From Actinomycetota bacterium (GTDB lineage Bacteria > Actinomycetota > Acidimicrobiia > Acidimicrobiales > UBA8592): a stretch of 60,612 nt of DNA. The position numbers and the translations under genes are program-made. The notes below the pieces were generated by a model that was given only the letters and a program-made list of their open reading frames with translations, did no database searches and had not been told where the DNA came from. The stretch covers positions 1 through 60,612 of the forward strand of contig CACFFD010000004.1 of assembly GCA_902565595.1 (NCBI GenBank). Reading direction: 5' to 3'. Numbering within the stretch: the first letter of the stretch is position 1; every line of letters begins with the position of its first letter. Positions 1 to 8,354 of this stretch are shown here, in pieces.

Positions 1-2
1 AT

Positions 3-239
3 GATGAACTACTCGGGGCTGTTCAAAGCTTGGCCGAAGGGGCGACAGGATATACCGGTAAATTAACAGTTAGGTACAGGGCATTTACTCCCACAAACAC
101 GAAACTGGTATTTCGGGGATGGGTTGCCCAAAATAATGGCAGAAGGATCAGTGTTAAGGCCACGTGCCATGATGGGCAACGCTTATGCTCAGAGGCGGAA
201 GCTCTTTTTCTACGGCTTCAACCGGAAAACGAACTATAA
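3..239 (+). CDS. PaaI/4HBT-type acyl-CoA thioesterase, C-terminal part
   Basis: The reading frame is open from the window edge to a stop at 237-239, so only the C-terminal 78 residues are present and the true start lies outside. The pattern is typical of the second half of a hotdog-fold thioesterase: a 'TGKLTVRYRAFTP' strand, then 'GRRISVKA', then a closing 'SEAEALFLRL' strand. Such enzymes hydrolyse acyl-CoA thioesters in the cytoplasm; the substrate cannot be told. The phosphatase remnant starts two bases after the stop, so the two were probably co-transcribed. Family assignment is by motif memory. Confidence 0.72.
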   Translation, partial: DELLGAVQSLAEGATGYTGKLTVRYRAFTPTNTKLVFRGWVAQNNGRRISVKATCHDGQRLCSEAEALFLRLQPENEL

Positions 240-241
240 AT

Positions 242-472
242 ATGGCAAACCTGTTGTTCGTATGTACAGGGAACGCAGCACGTTCTGTCATGGCAGTTAC
301 CATGATGCGTCACTTCACTTCGAAGTCAGCAATACGTGGTGCAGGTACCTTTTCTATCTCCGGACTACCAATGAGTCAGCGGACCAGAGAACTTTTATTA
401 GCTCCTATGGGCTTATACCCACCCATAGGATTGTATGGGATCCTAATGATAAGGTCAGCTTTAAAGGCCTAA
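242..472 (+). pseudogene. Low-molecular-weight protein-tyrosine-phosphatase-like gene, decayed
   Basis: From an ATG at 242 the frame reads 'MANLLFVCTGNAARSVMA', which carries the CX5R phosphate-binding loop of low-molecular-weight tyrosine phosphatases (Cys8 to Arg14). A 'IRGAGTFSISGLPMSQRTRELL' stretch follows, as expected for the family. After about residue 60 the match ends: this frame stops at 470-472, while the next frame continues with 'THRIV', which resembles the family's His-Arg element. A frameshift near 415-425 ('tacccaccca') is the simplest reading. The C-terminal half with the general-acid Asp is missing, and the opposite-strand acyl-CoA dehydrogenase already occupies 461 onward. 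I infer a frameshifted, truncated gene. Confidence 0.6.
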
Positions 473-1477
473 ACAGTCAGCTATTCTTTCTCTCTGACTA
501 TAGACATCTCCCCAAGATGAAGACAGGGTTAGCCCTTTTTTCAGCCATATCTGCAAGTCATACTCTAGGGTGTAGGCAATAGCGCCGTGGCACTGAAGAG
601 AGGTTTTGCAGGCTAAATCAACAGCTTTTGACGCAAGTAACTTCCCCATATGTACCGCTAGTTCTTTTTCGTTGTCGTCTTCGCTAAGAGACCAAGCTGC
701 TCTATACACCATAGGTCGAGCGAATTCTATTGCCTTCCCAGTGTCAGCTAGGTGATGTTTTATCGCTTGGTTGACTCCAACTGGTTTTCCGAATTGATTA
801 CGTTCTTGTACATACTGGACAGTCATATCCAATAATCGCCCTGCTACTCCTATGGATTGTGCTGCCGTAGCGACTTCAGCTCTTAGCTGTGTCTTTTCCA
901 TGAGTGATCGCGCCTTATTAGGATCATGTTCGATGATTGTGTCACTACTTGATTCCCAATTAACAGAAAAAAGGCGGCGGGAGGCGTCGACGGATAATTG
1001 ACGCTGAAGCTCGATGGACTCGCTAGCTACGAGATGCAAAAGGTCATCCTGAAAGAGTAGGAGGTAATCTGCCGAGTCAGCACCGACAACATAGTGTCCT
1101 TCAAGGCCGATAGAAATACGTTTACCTCCGCTCACAGCAGATTCAATGATATCCGTGTACTGAGTTTCGTTATTGCATTCTTCGATCAAGGGGATAGATA
1201 GAACTGCGTGTTCCATTACTGGTTCAGGACAACCGGCTCGCCCCAGTTCCTCCATGATCATGACAAAGTCTTCATCAGACATCTCTAAACCACCGACCGT
1301 TGCAGGAGCAGCCATCCCTAATACCCCCATGGATGAGAGTGAGTCCCATAACTCAGGTATGGTGGCGGAGTCAGATTCGGTGAAGTGGTTAATGATCTCT
1401 GGGCTGCAAAACTTCTTCAACATCTCTCGAATCGCCTCAGCAAAGAGAAGCTGCTCTTCTTCGAAGGAGAACTTCAT
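461..1477 (-). CDS. Acyl-CoA dehydrogenase, short subunit of a probable heteromeric pair
   Basis: At 338 residues this is shorter than a usual acyl-CoA dehydrogenase (about 380). Family marks are 'ERNQFGKPVGVNQAIKHHLAD' around 225-245 and 'QCHGAIAYTLEYDL' around 295-308. Actinobacterial steroid-catabolic FadE enzymes form alpha2beta2 complexes of one long and one short subunit; FadE28 of M. tuberculosis is about 339 residues. The longer dehydrogenase lies immediately upstream at 1530-2699, so I infer the two form one FAD enzyme that puts a double bond into a steroid-derived acyl-CoA. The ATG at 1477 has GAGAGGA before it. It is the last gene of the ipdA-ipdB-ipdC-fadE run. Whether it corresponds to FadE28, FadE32 or FadE33 cannot be settled by eye. 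Confidence 0.88.
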   Translation of the reverse strand: MKFSFEEEQLLFAEAIREMLKKFCSPEIINHFTESDSATIPELWDSLSSMGVLGMAAPATVGGLEMSDEDFVMIMEELGRAGCPEPVMEHAVLSIPLIEECNNETQYTDIIESAVSGGKRISIGLEGHYVVGADSADYLLLFQDDLLHLVASESIELQRQLSVDASRRLFSVNWESSSDTIIEHDPNKARSLMEKTQLRAEVATAAQSIGVAGRLLDMTVQYVQERNQFGKPVGVNQAIKHHLADTGKAIEFARPMVYRAAWSLSEDDNEKELAVHMGKLLASKAVDLACKTSLQCHGAIAYTLEYDLQIWLKKGLTLSSSWGDVYSQRERIADCLGL

Positions 1478-1529
1478 TCAAATCCTCTCAAGCTAGTGAG
1501 TTGATGAAACTGAGGGATAATCACGATGG

Positions 1530-2699
1530 CTACTTCCTCGGAAGTCCGAGCACACGCTCTGCGACAATATTTCTCTGGATTTCATTTGTGCCCGCATATA
1601 TCGGCCCAGCGAGTGCAAACAAGTATCCAGACATCCAACTTCCATTGTCTTCAGCATCCGGCGCCCCCTCAATAAGTTCTCCCCGTTCAGAAAGCATCCG
1701 GAGTGCCGAAGCATGAATATCAATGTCTAGCTCAGACCAGAAAAGCTTCATATAGCTAGCTTCAGCCCCTAACGCTCCACCTTCCATCAACATTGTTGCT
1801 TTCTGAAATACTTGGTATCTATATGCCTGTGCATTTACGTAGGCGTCGATTACCTGATCTCGAATAGCAACTGAAAGAAGTGGGTTGCGCTCTATTGTTT
1901 CTCTATATAACTCAACCAGCCGGTTAGCTGCTGCGAGAAACCTTCCAGGCGCCCTTAGATTTAAACCCCGCTCACTGCTCGCTGTGGCCATAGCCACACT
2001 CCAGCCAGCTCCTTCATCACCAAGTAAATTTTGAGCATCAACTCTACAGTCGTCAAAGAAAAGCTCAGCGAAGGCGGGTTCTCCATCAAGCCTTGATACT
2101 GGCCTTCTGATTAGTCCTGGTGTGTCTCCAGGAACAAGTAGGTAACTTAACCCTGCATGGCGCTCACTGGTAGGATCCGTCCGAACGATGCAGAAAATCC
2201 AGTCAGCCCATGCTCCTCTCGAACACCACGTTTTCTGGCCATTGACTACATAGTGATCTCCATCACGTATAGCGGTAGTTTTGAGACTAGCTAGATCACT
2301 TCCGGAATCGGGCTCTGACCAGCCTTGGGCCCAAATTTCATCTCCGCTAGCCATTTTCGGTAAGAACCGATCTTTCTGTTCTTCTGTCCCCCAACTAAAT
2401 AGGGTTGGACCGAGCAGGGTTATGCCATTTGTGTTTACTCTTCCTGGCGCCCCCGAGAGATAGTATTCTTCTTCGTATAGGAGCCATTCAATTAGTGAGC
2501 AGTCACGACCTCCGTATTTCGAAGGCCAGTTTGGAACAGACCATTTTGCTTCAAATAATTTTCTTTCCCATGCACGGTGCTGCTCAAATCCTGACTGAGT
2601 GTCCATGGGAGCCCAACGTTCATTAGGCTTATTTTCATTAATCCAGCTTCGGATCTCGTCTCGGAAAGCTTTCTCATCTGAGTCAAAAAATAGGTCCAT
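1530..2699 (-). CDS. FadE30-like acyl-CoA dehydrogenase, long subunit
   Basis: This is a full-length acyl-CoA dehydrogenase of 389 residues. 'AQGWSEPDSGSDLASL' (about 124-139) and 'NGQKTW' (about 153) form the FAD/substrate region. 'TNEIQRNIVAERVLGLP' closes the C-terminal helical domain. The order of motifs and the exact C-terminus resemble M. tuberculosis FadE30 (Rv3560c), linked to dehydrogenation of the HIP-CoA intermediate of steroid C/D rings. I chose the ATG at 2699, which has GGAG four bases upstream, over an in-frame TTG at 2708. It follows ipdC directly, so translational coupling is likely. FadE31 or another long-subunit FadE is the main alternative. Confidence 0.85.
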   Translation of the reverse strand: MDLFFDSDEKAFRDEIRSWINENKPNERWAPMDTQSGFEQHRAWERKLFEAKWSVPNWPSKYGGRDCSLIEWLLYEEEYYLSGAPGRVNTNGITLLGPTLFSWGTEEQKDRFLPKMASGDEIWAQGWSEPDSGSDLASLKTTAIRDGDHYVVNGQKTWCSRGAWADWIFCIVRTDPTSERHAGLSYLLVPGDTPGLIRRPVSRLDGEPAFAELFFDDCRVDAQNLLGDEGAGWSVAMATASSERGLNLRAPGRFLAAANRLVELYRETIERNPLLSVAIRDQVIDAYVNAQAYRYQVFQKATMLMEGGALGAEASYMKLFWSELDIDIHASALRMLSERGELIEGAPDAEDNGSWMSGYLFALAGPIYAGTNEIQRNIVAERVLGLPRK

Positions 2700-2708
2700 A
2701 CTCTCCAA

Positions 2709-3782
2709 CTAGTTCACATTTGGTTGATTTAGTTCACTCAAAATTTCAGATGCTTCAGTAACAATACTTTGAATGATCAGTTCAACTGGCGGAGCCGATT
2801 CGATGACCCCTAAGCCAACTCCTGTTGGCATGATGCCTATCTGATGGTTGCCTTCAACCATTGTGGCTTTTGTAAGCATCGGGGCGTTCGCGGCAAGTGC
2901 TATTTGGGACCATGTGAGATTTTGATTTTTTCTCATTGAGAGCCCTTCACGAAGCAAATCGGAAAATGATGTCTCCGTCAATCGCCTAAACTTGATTGCG
3001 TTAAGCATAGCTCGAGGGAACCGAAGTATTTTTGCGGATTCTAAACCCTGAACCATTGTCGTGTTAATGACTCGTTGCGGAACACCATCAATTGCTCGAG
3101 TCCGGACCGTATCTGTGACTGCTGAGTCAAAATATGCTTCCTTTACATTTTGTGGAACTCCGCTTTCTGCGGAAAGGAGAAAGCGAGTACCCATTGCTAT
3201 CCCTTCAGCACCCCAGGCGAGGGACGCAACAAGTCCTTTCCCATCTGTAATTCCCCCTGCAGCTAGGACGGGAATATCGATGGCAGAAGTTACTTGAGGG
3301 ACTAGAACCGCCGTAGGAACCTCTCCCGTATGTCCGCCCCCTTCACTTCCTTGAGCGATGACCGCGTCTACTCCCCATTCTGCGACTTTTTCAGCATGTC
3401 TTCGTGCTGCGATAGTGGGGATCGTGACAACACCACTGTCCTTGAGCTTCTTAACCATGTCCGGCTTGGGGGCTTGCGCAAAAGATACAACTTTAATTCC
3501 GGACTTAATGCTCCAATCTAAGCGATCTTCAATGTCGGGTGCGTCTGTTCGGACATTAATGCCAAACGGCTTATCGGTTTTCTCTCGTATTTGCGCAACA
3601 GATTCCTTCATCTCATCGAAAGTCTGAGTTGCAGTTGCGAGGAAACCAATCCCTCCAGCTGCACTAGTGGCGGCGGTTAACCTAGCTGTCGAGACCCATC
3701 CCATCCCTGTTTGCACAATGGGATAAGCGATATCGAAAAGATCGCAAATACGAGTGTGCAACCTTGGATGGCTATTACTCAT
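2709..3782 (-). CDS. ipdC: IpdC-like flavin enoyl-CoA reductase (nitronate monooxygenase fold)
   Basis: This 357-residue protein has the FMN-binding TIM barrel of the nitronate monooxygenase/2-nitropropane dioxygenase family. Visible marks are 'QTGMGWVS' near residue 24, 'AQGSEGGGHTG' at 143-153, 'LAAGGI' near 173 and 'GAEGIAMGTRFL' near 191. In M. tuberculosis the homologue Rv3553 (IpdC, about 355 residues) lies beside ipdAB and acts in opening the last steroid ring. The same order ipdA-ipdB-ipdC is kept here. Its ATG overlaps the stop of ipdB by four bases. The fold alone would only give 'nitronate monooxygenase family'; the specific call rests on synteny. Confidence 0.87.
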   Translation of the reverse strand: MSNSHPRLHTRICDLFDIAYPIVQTGMGWVSTARLTAATSAAGGIGFLATATQTFDEMKESVAQIREKTDKPFGINVRTDAPDIEDRLDWSIKSGIKVVSFAQAPKPDMVKKLKDSGVVTIPTIAARRHAEKVAEWGVDAVIAQGSEGGGHTGEVPTAVLVPQVTSAIDIPVLAAGGITDGKGLVASLAWGAEGIAMGTRFLLSAESGVPQNVKEAYFDSAVTDTVRTRAIDGVPQRVINTTMVQGLESAKILRFPRAMLNAIKFRRLTETSFSDLLREGLSMRKNQNLTWSQIALAANAPMLTKATMVEGNHQIGIMPTGVGLGVIESAPPVELIIQSIVTEASEILSELNQPNVN

Positions 3783-4528
3783 TCAGGTACCTCTTGATAC
3801 CTCATACCCCTAGGATCAATGAGGTCCATGATTCGAAGCTCATCTTCAGTAGGAACACGCGTCTGGGCTATATCCTCTGGAATGACCAGCTCAAAAGACG
3901 TATTTTCTATAGCCTCACCTACCTCTACCCCAGGATGGATAGATCGAATTCTCATTCGATTGTCTGATGTCTCGAAATCAAATACACCGAGATTCGAAAC
4001 TACCCGATGAACATCATGAAATCGATTGTCCGGTTTTCCAAGAGTACGCATTCGGTCATAACCAGGACCGGAAACGATATCGACTTCGGAAACAAAACTT
4101 CTTTGAGAGTGACTCGGAACCCAATAACTTGTCCGATGGTTAATTAGATTTCCGGGGGATCCTCTTAAACCCAATAGTTGTGCTTTTGGTTTTTTATAGT
4201 CACCTATAGCCGCGATATTTTGATTCCCATATTGGTCAATCTGGGTGGCACCCATCATTACGTGCCTTCTACCAGACCAAACAATGTCGAAAATAGTTCT
4301 GTACGGTGCGTAAGCTTCAATCGTTCGTTCAGCAGATGGGTCATTTAGAGGCAACGGGTTAGTTGCTAAAACAGAAACGGCGTCAGTCATAACGACATCA
4401 GGCGAAAATGTTGCCTTCGCTAAACGGCCTCCAATAATTGGACTAATCCCTATTGGGTTACAAAGAATATCTGCTTCGTCCCTGAAACAGTCTGCGATAG
4501 CTGCAACGCAGATATCAGCGCGCTTCAT
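3779..4528 (-). CDS. ipdB: IpdB, beta subunit of the steroid-ring-opening COCHEA-CoA hydrolase
   Basis: At 249 residues (M. tuberculosis Rv3552 is about 250) this is a class I CoA-transferase beta-like protein. Recognisable parts are 'NPIGISPIIGGRLAKATFSPDVV' near the N-terminus, 'GATQIDQYGNQN' near residue 93, 'GLRGSPGNLINHRTSYWV' near 120 and 'SGPGYDRMRTLGKPD' near 153. IpdAB no longer transfers CoA; it hydrolyses a C-C bond of the last steroid ring in the cytoplasm. The start overlaps the ipdA stop (ATGA) and the stop overlaps the ipdC start, so the three are translationally coupled. Partner and order match the known operon. Confidence 0.92.
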   Translation of the reverse strand: MKRADICVAAIADCFRDEADILCNPIGISPIIGGRLAKATFSPDVVMTDAVSVLATNPLPLNDPSAERTIEAYAPYRTIFDIVWSGRRHVMMGATQIDQYGNQNIAAIGDYKKPKAQLLGLRGSPGNLINHRTSYWVPSHSQRSFVSEVDIVSGPGYDRMRTLGKPDNRFHDVHRVVSNLGVFDFETSDNRMRIRSIHPGVEVGEAIENTSFELVIPEDIAQTRVPTEDELRIMDLIDPRGMRYQEVPE

Positions 4529-5403
4529 TCGTTCTGCTCCCCACTATTCACAGCAGCCAAATACTCTTCATGCGAGTTAGCTTGAAGGTATTTCTGATTA
4601 AATGAATCCCATAGCTCTTGATTTTTCGCTGTTTCAGCATAAAGTTTTTGAAAGTTTTCATCTCGGCCATAGTCAGGCGGACATTCTGTGAAATGAGCCC
4701 CCATGGGAGCTTCAATAACTCCATCAACAAAAATACGTGGAATCTTTAGGGTGTGAACACTTCCTTCGTTTAAGAACTCTTGAGTAGGGATCACTTTTTC
4801 ACAACTCATGAATGTTCGTTTCGCTGCCATAGCAAAGAGATCATCGAAATATAGATCTGGGCCAAGGAACTGTCCGTTTCCCCCTGCATCCGCTCTATTC
4901 ATATGAATAATCGAAAGATCTATGTCGAATGCGGGGATAGCTACCAGAGTTTCTCCTTCGCCTCCATCCGGCCCTGGATACGGTGAAACTACAGTTCGAA
5001 GTTCGGGATTCATAGCCATCATATCTGATCCTAGGCCTGCCCTCGTGGGGTAAAACGGGACCCTATGTGATGCTGCTAGAAGCCCAAGATAGAAGGCGCC
5101 CTCATCGAATTCAATAGCCTCAATTGCTCCTGTTTGGCGAGCGACACGAAAATGGGGCTCTAAAGGTATCGAGTCAAGAGAAACAAAGCCATACACTGCT
5201 TTCTTCAATTGTCCGGTTGTAGACAGAAGACCGATTTCAGGTCCGCCGTAGCTAACTACTGTTAGGTCGGTTATGCCAGATCGTATTATTGACCGAACAA
5301 GTGACATCGGTTTCCGACGCGATCCCCAGCCGCCAACTCCTATGGTCATACCACTTTCCAACTCATCTATGAATTCTTCTTCAGTTATGACCTTGTCAGC
5401 CAT
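4525..5403 (-). CDS. ipdA: IpdA, alpha subunit of the steroid-ring-opening COCHEA-CoA hydrolase
   Basis: The protein shows 'GVGGWGSRRKPMSLVR' around residues 22-37, 'YGGPEIGLL' near 52, 'VYGFVSLDS' near 70 and 'APMGAHFTECPPDYGRDE' toward the C-terminus, closely resembling Rv3551. The Glu of 'FDEG' near residue 101 sits where the family's functional glutamate is expected. I chose the ATG at 5403, with GGGAG five bases upstream, giving 292 residues as in M. tuberculosis; an ATG at 5415 is possible. It forms a complex with IpdB. It is the first gene of a five-gene leftward operon, and its promoter faces the SDR operon starting at 5530. Confidence 0.92.
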   Translation of the reverse strand: MADKVITEEEFIDELESGMTIGVGGWGSRRKPMSLVRSIIRSGITDLTVVSYGGPEIGLLSTTGQLKKAVYGFVSLDSIPLEPHFRVARQTGAIEAIEFDEGAFYLGLLAASHRVPFYPTRAGLGSDMMAMNPELRTVVSPYPGPDGGEGETLVAIPAFDIDLSIIHMNRADAGGNGQFLGPDLYFDDLFAMAAKRTFMSCEKVIPTQEFLNEGSVHTLKIPRIFVDGVIEAPMGAHFTECPPDYGRDENFQKLYAETAKNQELWDSFNQKYLQANSHEEYLAAVNSGEQNE

Positions 5404-5440
5404 TGGTTCTCCCATGATTGTGGAAAGTCTATATTTACCA

Positions 5441-5459
5441 GATAACTAAGAAGGTTATC
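5441..5459. promoter_or_regulatory. Inverted repeat in the divergent ipdA / SDR promoter region, candidate operator
   Basis: GATAAC and GTTATC form six-base arms separated by seven bases, centred between the ipdA start (5403) and the SDR start (5530). A ten-base palindrome GTTGATCAAC lies at 5509-5518 just before the SDR ribosome binding site. Either could bind a TetR-like steroid regulator, but no regulator gene is nearby and neither fits the KstR or KstR2 consensus as I remember it. Confidence 0.3.
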
Positions 5460-5529
5460 TCAATTCTTGCCATGATCTGCCACAATAAGAAAAGCAGCAT
5501 TTTAATACGTTGATCAACTAGGGGGCCAT

Positions 5530-6315
5530 ATGGCAAATCCTGATAGTGGTATTTCAGATAAGGTCATCATCGTTACTGGTGGGACCAAAGGAATAGGGAA
5601 ACAAATAGCACAAGCCTTTCTTAAAGAGGAAGCCAAGGTAATCATCTGTGCTCGAAACCAACCTCATGAGACCATACGAGATGGAGAGAACCTAGCTGAC
5701 TACTTTCAGTGCGACGTTAGGGAAAGTTCGCAGATCATGGAACTGATTGATTACTGCTTAAATACCTATGGGCGTTTAGACATACTGATAAATAACGCGG
5801 GCGGAGCTCCACCAGCTGACTCAAGCTCAGCCTCTGAACGTTTTACAAAAAGCGTGATTGATCTAAATCTCGTAGCCCCTTTAGTATTCTCTCAGCTGGC
5901 GAGGAAAGCGATGGTTGATAAGGGTAACGATGGATTAATTATTAATATTTCCAGTGTTAGTGGAATGCGGGCAAACCCGATGGGTGTTGCATATGGCGCA
6001 GCAAAATCTGGCCTACTCAATGCTACAGAAACATTAGCGCTCGAATGGGGTCCACAAATTCGGGTTGTTTCGGTAACTGCAGGGTTAATCCTCACTGAGG
6101 ATAGCCGGGCATTCTACGGGGATGATGAAAGCGTTTCTCAAATTGCCGAGACTATTCCCATGAGGCGATTGGGCAACCCTGAAGATATTGCTAACGCTTG
6201 TCTTTTCGTAGCTTCTGAAGCTTCAAGTTGGATGACCGGTACAAATATTGTGGTACATGGAGGTGGCGAGAAGCCTTCTTATCTGTCTGCTACGACCGCA
6301 TTCGAAGGTAGCTAA
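5530..6315 (+). CDS. Short-chain dehydrogenase/reductase in the steroid locus
   Basis: This 261-residue classical SDR has the nucleotide-binding 'TGGTKGIG' near residue 17, 'NNAGG' near 89, and the catalytic Ser/Tyr/Lys in 'ISSVSG' and 'YGAAKSG' (about 140-160). It ends with 'GTNIVVHGGGE'. It should oxidise or reduce a hydroxy/keto group on a CoA-linked or free ring intermediate with NAD(P)H. GGGGG precedes the ATG. It begins a rightward operon with the MBL hydrolase (2-base gap) and the F420-type enzyme, divergent from ipdA. Rv3549c is a possible counterpart, but the exact reaction cannot be assigned. Confidence 0.85.
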   Translation: MANPDSGISDKVIIVTGGTKGIGKQIAQAFLKEEAKVIICARNQPHETIRDGENLADYFQCDVRESSQIMELIDYCLNTYGRLDILINNAGGAPPADSSSASERFTKSVIDLNLVAPLVFSQLARKAMVDKGNDGLIINISSVSGMRANPMGVAYGAAKSGLLNATETLALEWGPQIRVVSVTAGLILTEDSRAFYGDDESVSQIAETIPMRRLGNPEDIANACLFVASEASSWMTGTNIVVHGGGEKPSYLSATTAFEGS

Positions 6316-6317
6316 CC

Positions 6318-7325
6318 GTGACTATCCCATATGTCACCGATATCGATCCTGCTTATGGGAAAGTCGTAGAAGTATCTCCTTCGATTCGTCGTGTTGTTGC
6401 CAACAATCCTGGACGATTCACCTTTACTGGTACGGGAACCTACATTATTGGGAGAGGACAGGTAGCGGTTATCGACCCTGGTCCAGAAAATGATAACCAC
6501 ATAGCTGCAATACTGGAAGGTATACCCGGAGAAGAAATCTCTCACATAGTTGTTACCCATACCCATAAGGACCATTCCCCAGCAAGTCGGGCATTGCAAA
6601 CGGCAACGGGAGCACCCATATATGGGTTTGGTCGTCATCCTGTGCTACCTGAAGAGGAAGTTGTACGGTCAAGACCAACTACTTGGGATCTCCTATTGCC
6701 CACTCCGGAGGAATTGGAGGAACTCAAAAAAAGCATGGCGTTTCCCAGCGATGACGAAAATGAACATGAGCAAGATGAGCCTGGAGACATGGCTTTCAAC
6801 CCAGATGTAGAAGTTGGGCATGGCGACCTTATTAAAGGAGGCACTTGGACTCTGGAAGCTATCCACACTCCCGGACATATTTCTAATCACCTGTGCTTCG
6901 GATTCAAAGAGGAGAAGAGCCTCTTTTCTGGCGACCACGTCATGGGTTGGAGTACTTCGGTTATTCCTTCCCCAGAAGGATCAATGGGAGAATATATGGA
7001 TAGCCTCCATCTTCTTCTAGACAGAAGCGACCAGTTTTTCTACCCGACACATGGGCCAAGGATCCCTGAACCTATCGCTTTTACTAGAGCTCTAATTGCT
7101 CACCGCCAAGATAGAGAACGGCAAATACTTGATTGCCTTTCGGGAGGATCGAAAACCATCCCAGACCTTGTTACGGAAATGTATGTTGAGACTCCTCACA
7201 TCCTCCATATGGCCGCTGGGCAGTCGGTATATAGCCATCTTGTGCATATGGTTGAAAAAGGGATAGTAGAAACTGAAGGACCTCCAAGTGCTGACGGCTC
7301 TTACTATTTAGAGGTTGGGAAATGA
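6318..7325 (+). CDS. Metallo-beta-lactamase-fold hydrolase with C-terminal winged-helix region
   Basis: The GTG start at 6318 follows the SDR stop by two bases. The protein has the metal-binding 'HTHKDH' at 81-86, a second His in 'IHTPGHISNH' near 185, and 'SGDHVMGWS' near 205. The C-terminal 80 residues ('RQILDCL...SVYSHLVHMVEKGIVE') look like the winged helix that follows MBL domains in LACTB2-type hydrolases. An acidic insert near 135-160 ('DDENEHEQDEPGD') is unusual. Position between a steroid-locus SDR and an F420-type oxidoreductase suggests hydrolysis of a CoA thioester or lactone in that pathway. This is inference; I know no characterised steroid-pathway homologue. Confidence 0.85.
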   Translation: MTIPYVTDIDPAYGKVVEVSPSIRRVVANNPGRFTFTGTGTYIIGRGQVAVIDPGPENDNHIAAILEGIPGEEISHIVVTHTHKDHSPASRALQTATGAPIYGFGRHPVLPEEEVVRSRPTTWDLLLPTPEELEELKKSMAFPSDDENEHEQDEPGDMAFNPDVEVGHGDLIKGGTWTLEAIHTPGHISNHLCFGFKEEKSLFSGDHVMGWSTSVIPSPEGSMGEYMDSLHLLLDRSDQFFYPTHGPRIPEPIAFTRALIAHRQDRERQILDCLSGGSKTIPDLVTEMYVETPHILHMAAGQSVYSHLVHMVEKGIVETEGPPSADGSYYLEVGK

Positions 7326-8335
7326 AACTCGGGGCCCAATACGGATATTGGACCAAAAATCCTCAGTTAGACATTATCCCCACCGCTGTAGAGGCAGAAA
7401 AGCTTGGATACGATTCACTGTGGACGGGAGAAAGCTACAGCAGCGATGCCTTTACACCTCTCGCTTGGGTTGGAGCCCACACAGAAAAGATAAAGCTTAT
7501 TACTGGGATAGCTCAGCTTGGGGCTAGAACTCCAGCTTCTTTAGCGATGCAAGCTATGACCCTTGATGGCTTATCGGGGGGAAGGTTTTGTTTAGGAATT
7601 GGTGTTTCTGGGCCGCAAGTGATTGAAGGCTGGTACGGGCAGCCTTTTGGAAAACCACTTACCCGTACGCGTGAAACGATAAGCATCCTGAGAGAGATAT
7701 GGGAGCGGGAGAATCCCGTAGTGTCTGAAGGGTCGTTCTTTCCGCTTCCGTACCCTCGCGAGGCACCGCATTCTTGGGGCTTGGGGAAACCCTTAAAACT
7801 TATTACACAACCGCTTCGCTCTAACATCCCTATTCTCCTTGGAGCTGAAGGGCCTAAAAATATTGCTCTCGCATTTGAACTATGCCAGGGGTGGATTCCT
7901 CTGTACTTTTCGCCAGAGAGGCCCAACATCTTTGATATTTCTAAGTATACGATTCCGCAAGATTTCGAAATTGCCGTGAATGTGAATGTCAATATTTGTG
8001 ATGACATCGAAGAAGGGCTACTTCTTCAAAAAGCTATACTCGCATTTTACATAGGTGGGATGGGAGCTCATGAACGAAATTTCCACACGGAATTAATGGG
8101 GCGGATGGGTTATGAGAAGGAAGCAAAGAATATCCAAGAACTCTTTCTGAGCGGAAAAAGAAATGAAGCTATCCTTGCGGTACCTAGCGCTTTCGCTGAC
8201 GAAATCTCTCTAGTTGGACCTAAAGAACGCATTGAAGAAAAGATAACTCTATGGGAAGATTCACCTGTTACAACTCTAATTGTTGGCGCAAACAATCTAG
8301 AAACTTTACGCACAATGGCAGAGCTAACGCTTTAA
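7322..8335 (+). CDS. LLM-class F420-dependent oxidoreductase (Rv3520c-like)
   Basis: This 337-residue luciferase-like TIM barrel begins 'MKLGAQYGYW' and has 'AEKLGYDSLWTGES' near residue 28, 'IAQLGARTPASLAMQAMTLD' near 65 and 'GRFCLGIGVSGPQV' near 90, typical of actinobacterial F420-dependent enzymes. Rv3520c, in the M. tuberculosis cholesterol regulon, is the nearest relative I recall; its reaction is not firmly known. Its ATG overlaps the MBL stop (ATGA). FMN instead of F420 cannot be excluded, because no F420 biosynthesis gene lies in the window. It ends convergently 19 bases from the IpdF-like gene. Confidence 0.85.
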   Translation: MKLGAQYGYWTKNPQLDIIPTAVEAEKLGYDSLWTGESYSSDAFTPLAWVGAHTEKIKLITGIAQLGARTPASLAMQAMTLDGLSGGRFCLGIGVSGPQVIEGWYGQPFGKPLTRTRETISILREIWERENPVVSEGSFFPLPYPREAPHSWGLGKPLKLITQPLRSNIPILLGAEGPKNIALAFELCQGWIPLYFSPERPNIFDISKYTIPQDFEIAVNVNVNICDDIEEGLLLQKAILAFYIGGMGAHERNFHTELMGRMGYEKEAKNIQELFLSGKRNEAILAVPSAFADEISLVGPKERIEEKITLWEDSPVTTLIVGANNLETLRTMAELTL

Positions 8336-8354
8336 CCAAGGTGGAATAAAGATT

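Noticed and set aside
5509-5518. Ten-base palindrome GTTGATCAAC as a KstR2-type operator.
   Set aside because: It does not fit the KstR2 consensus I know, and about sixty ten-base palindromes are expected by chance in the window.
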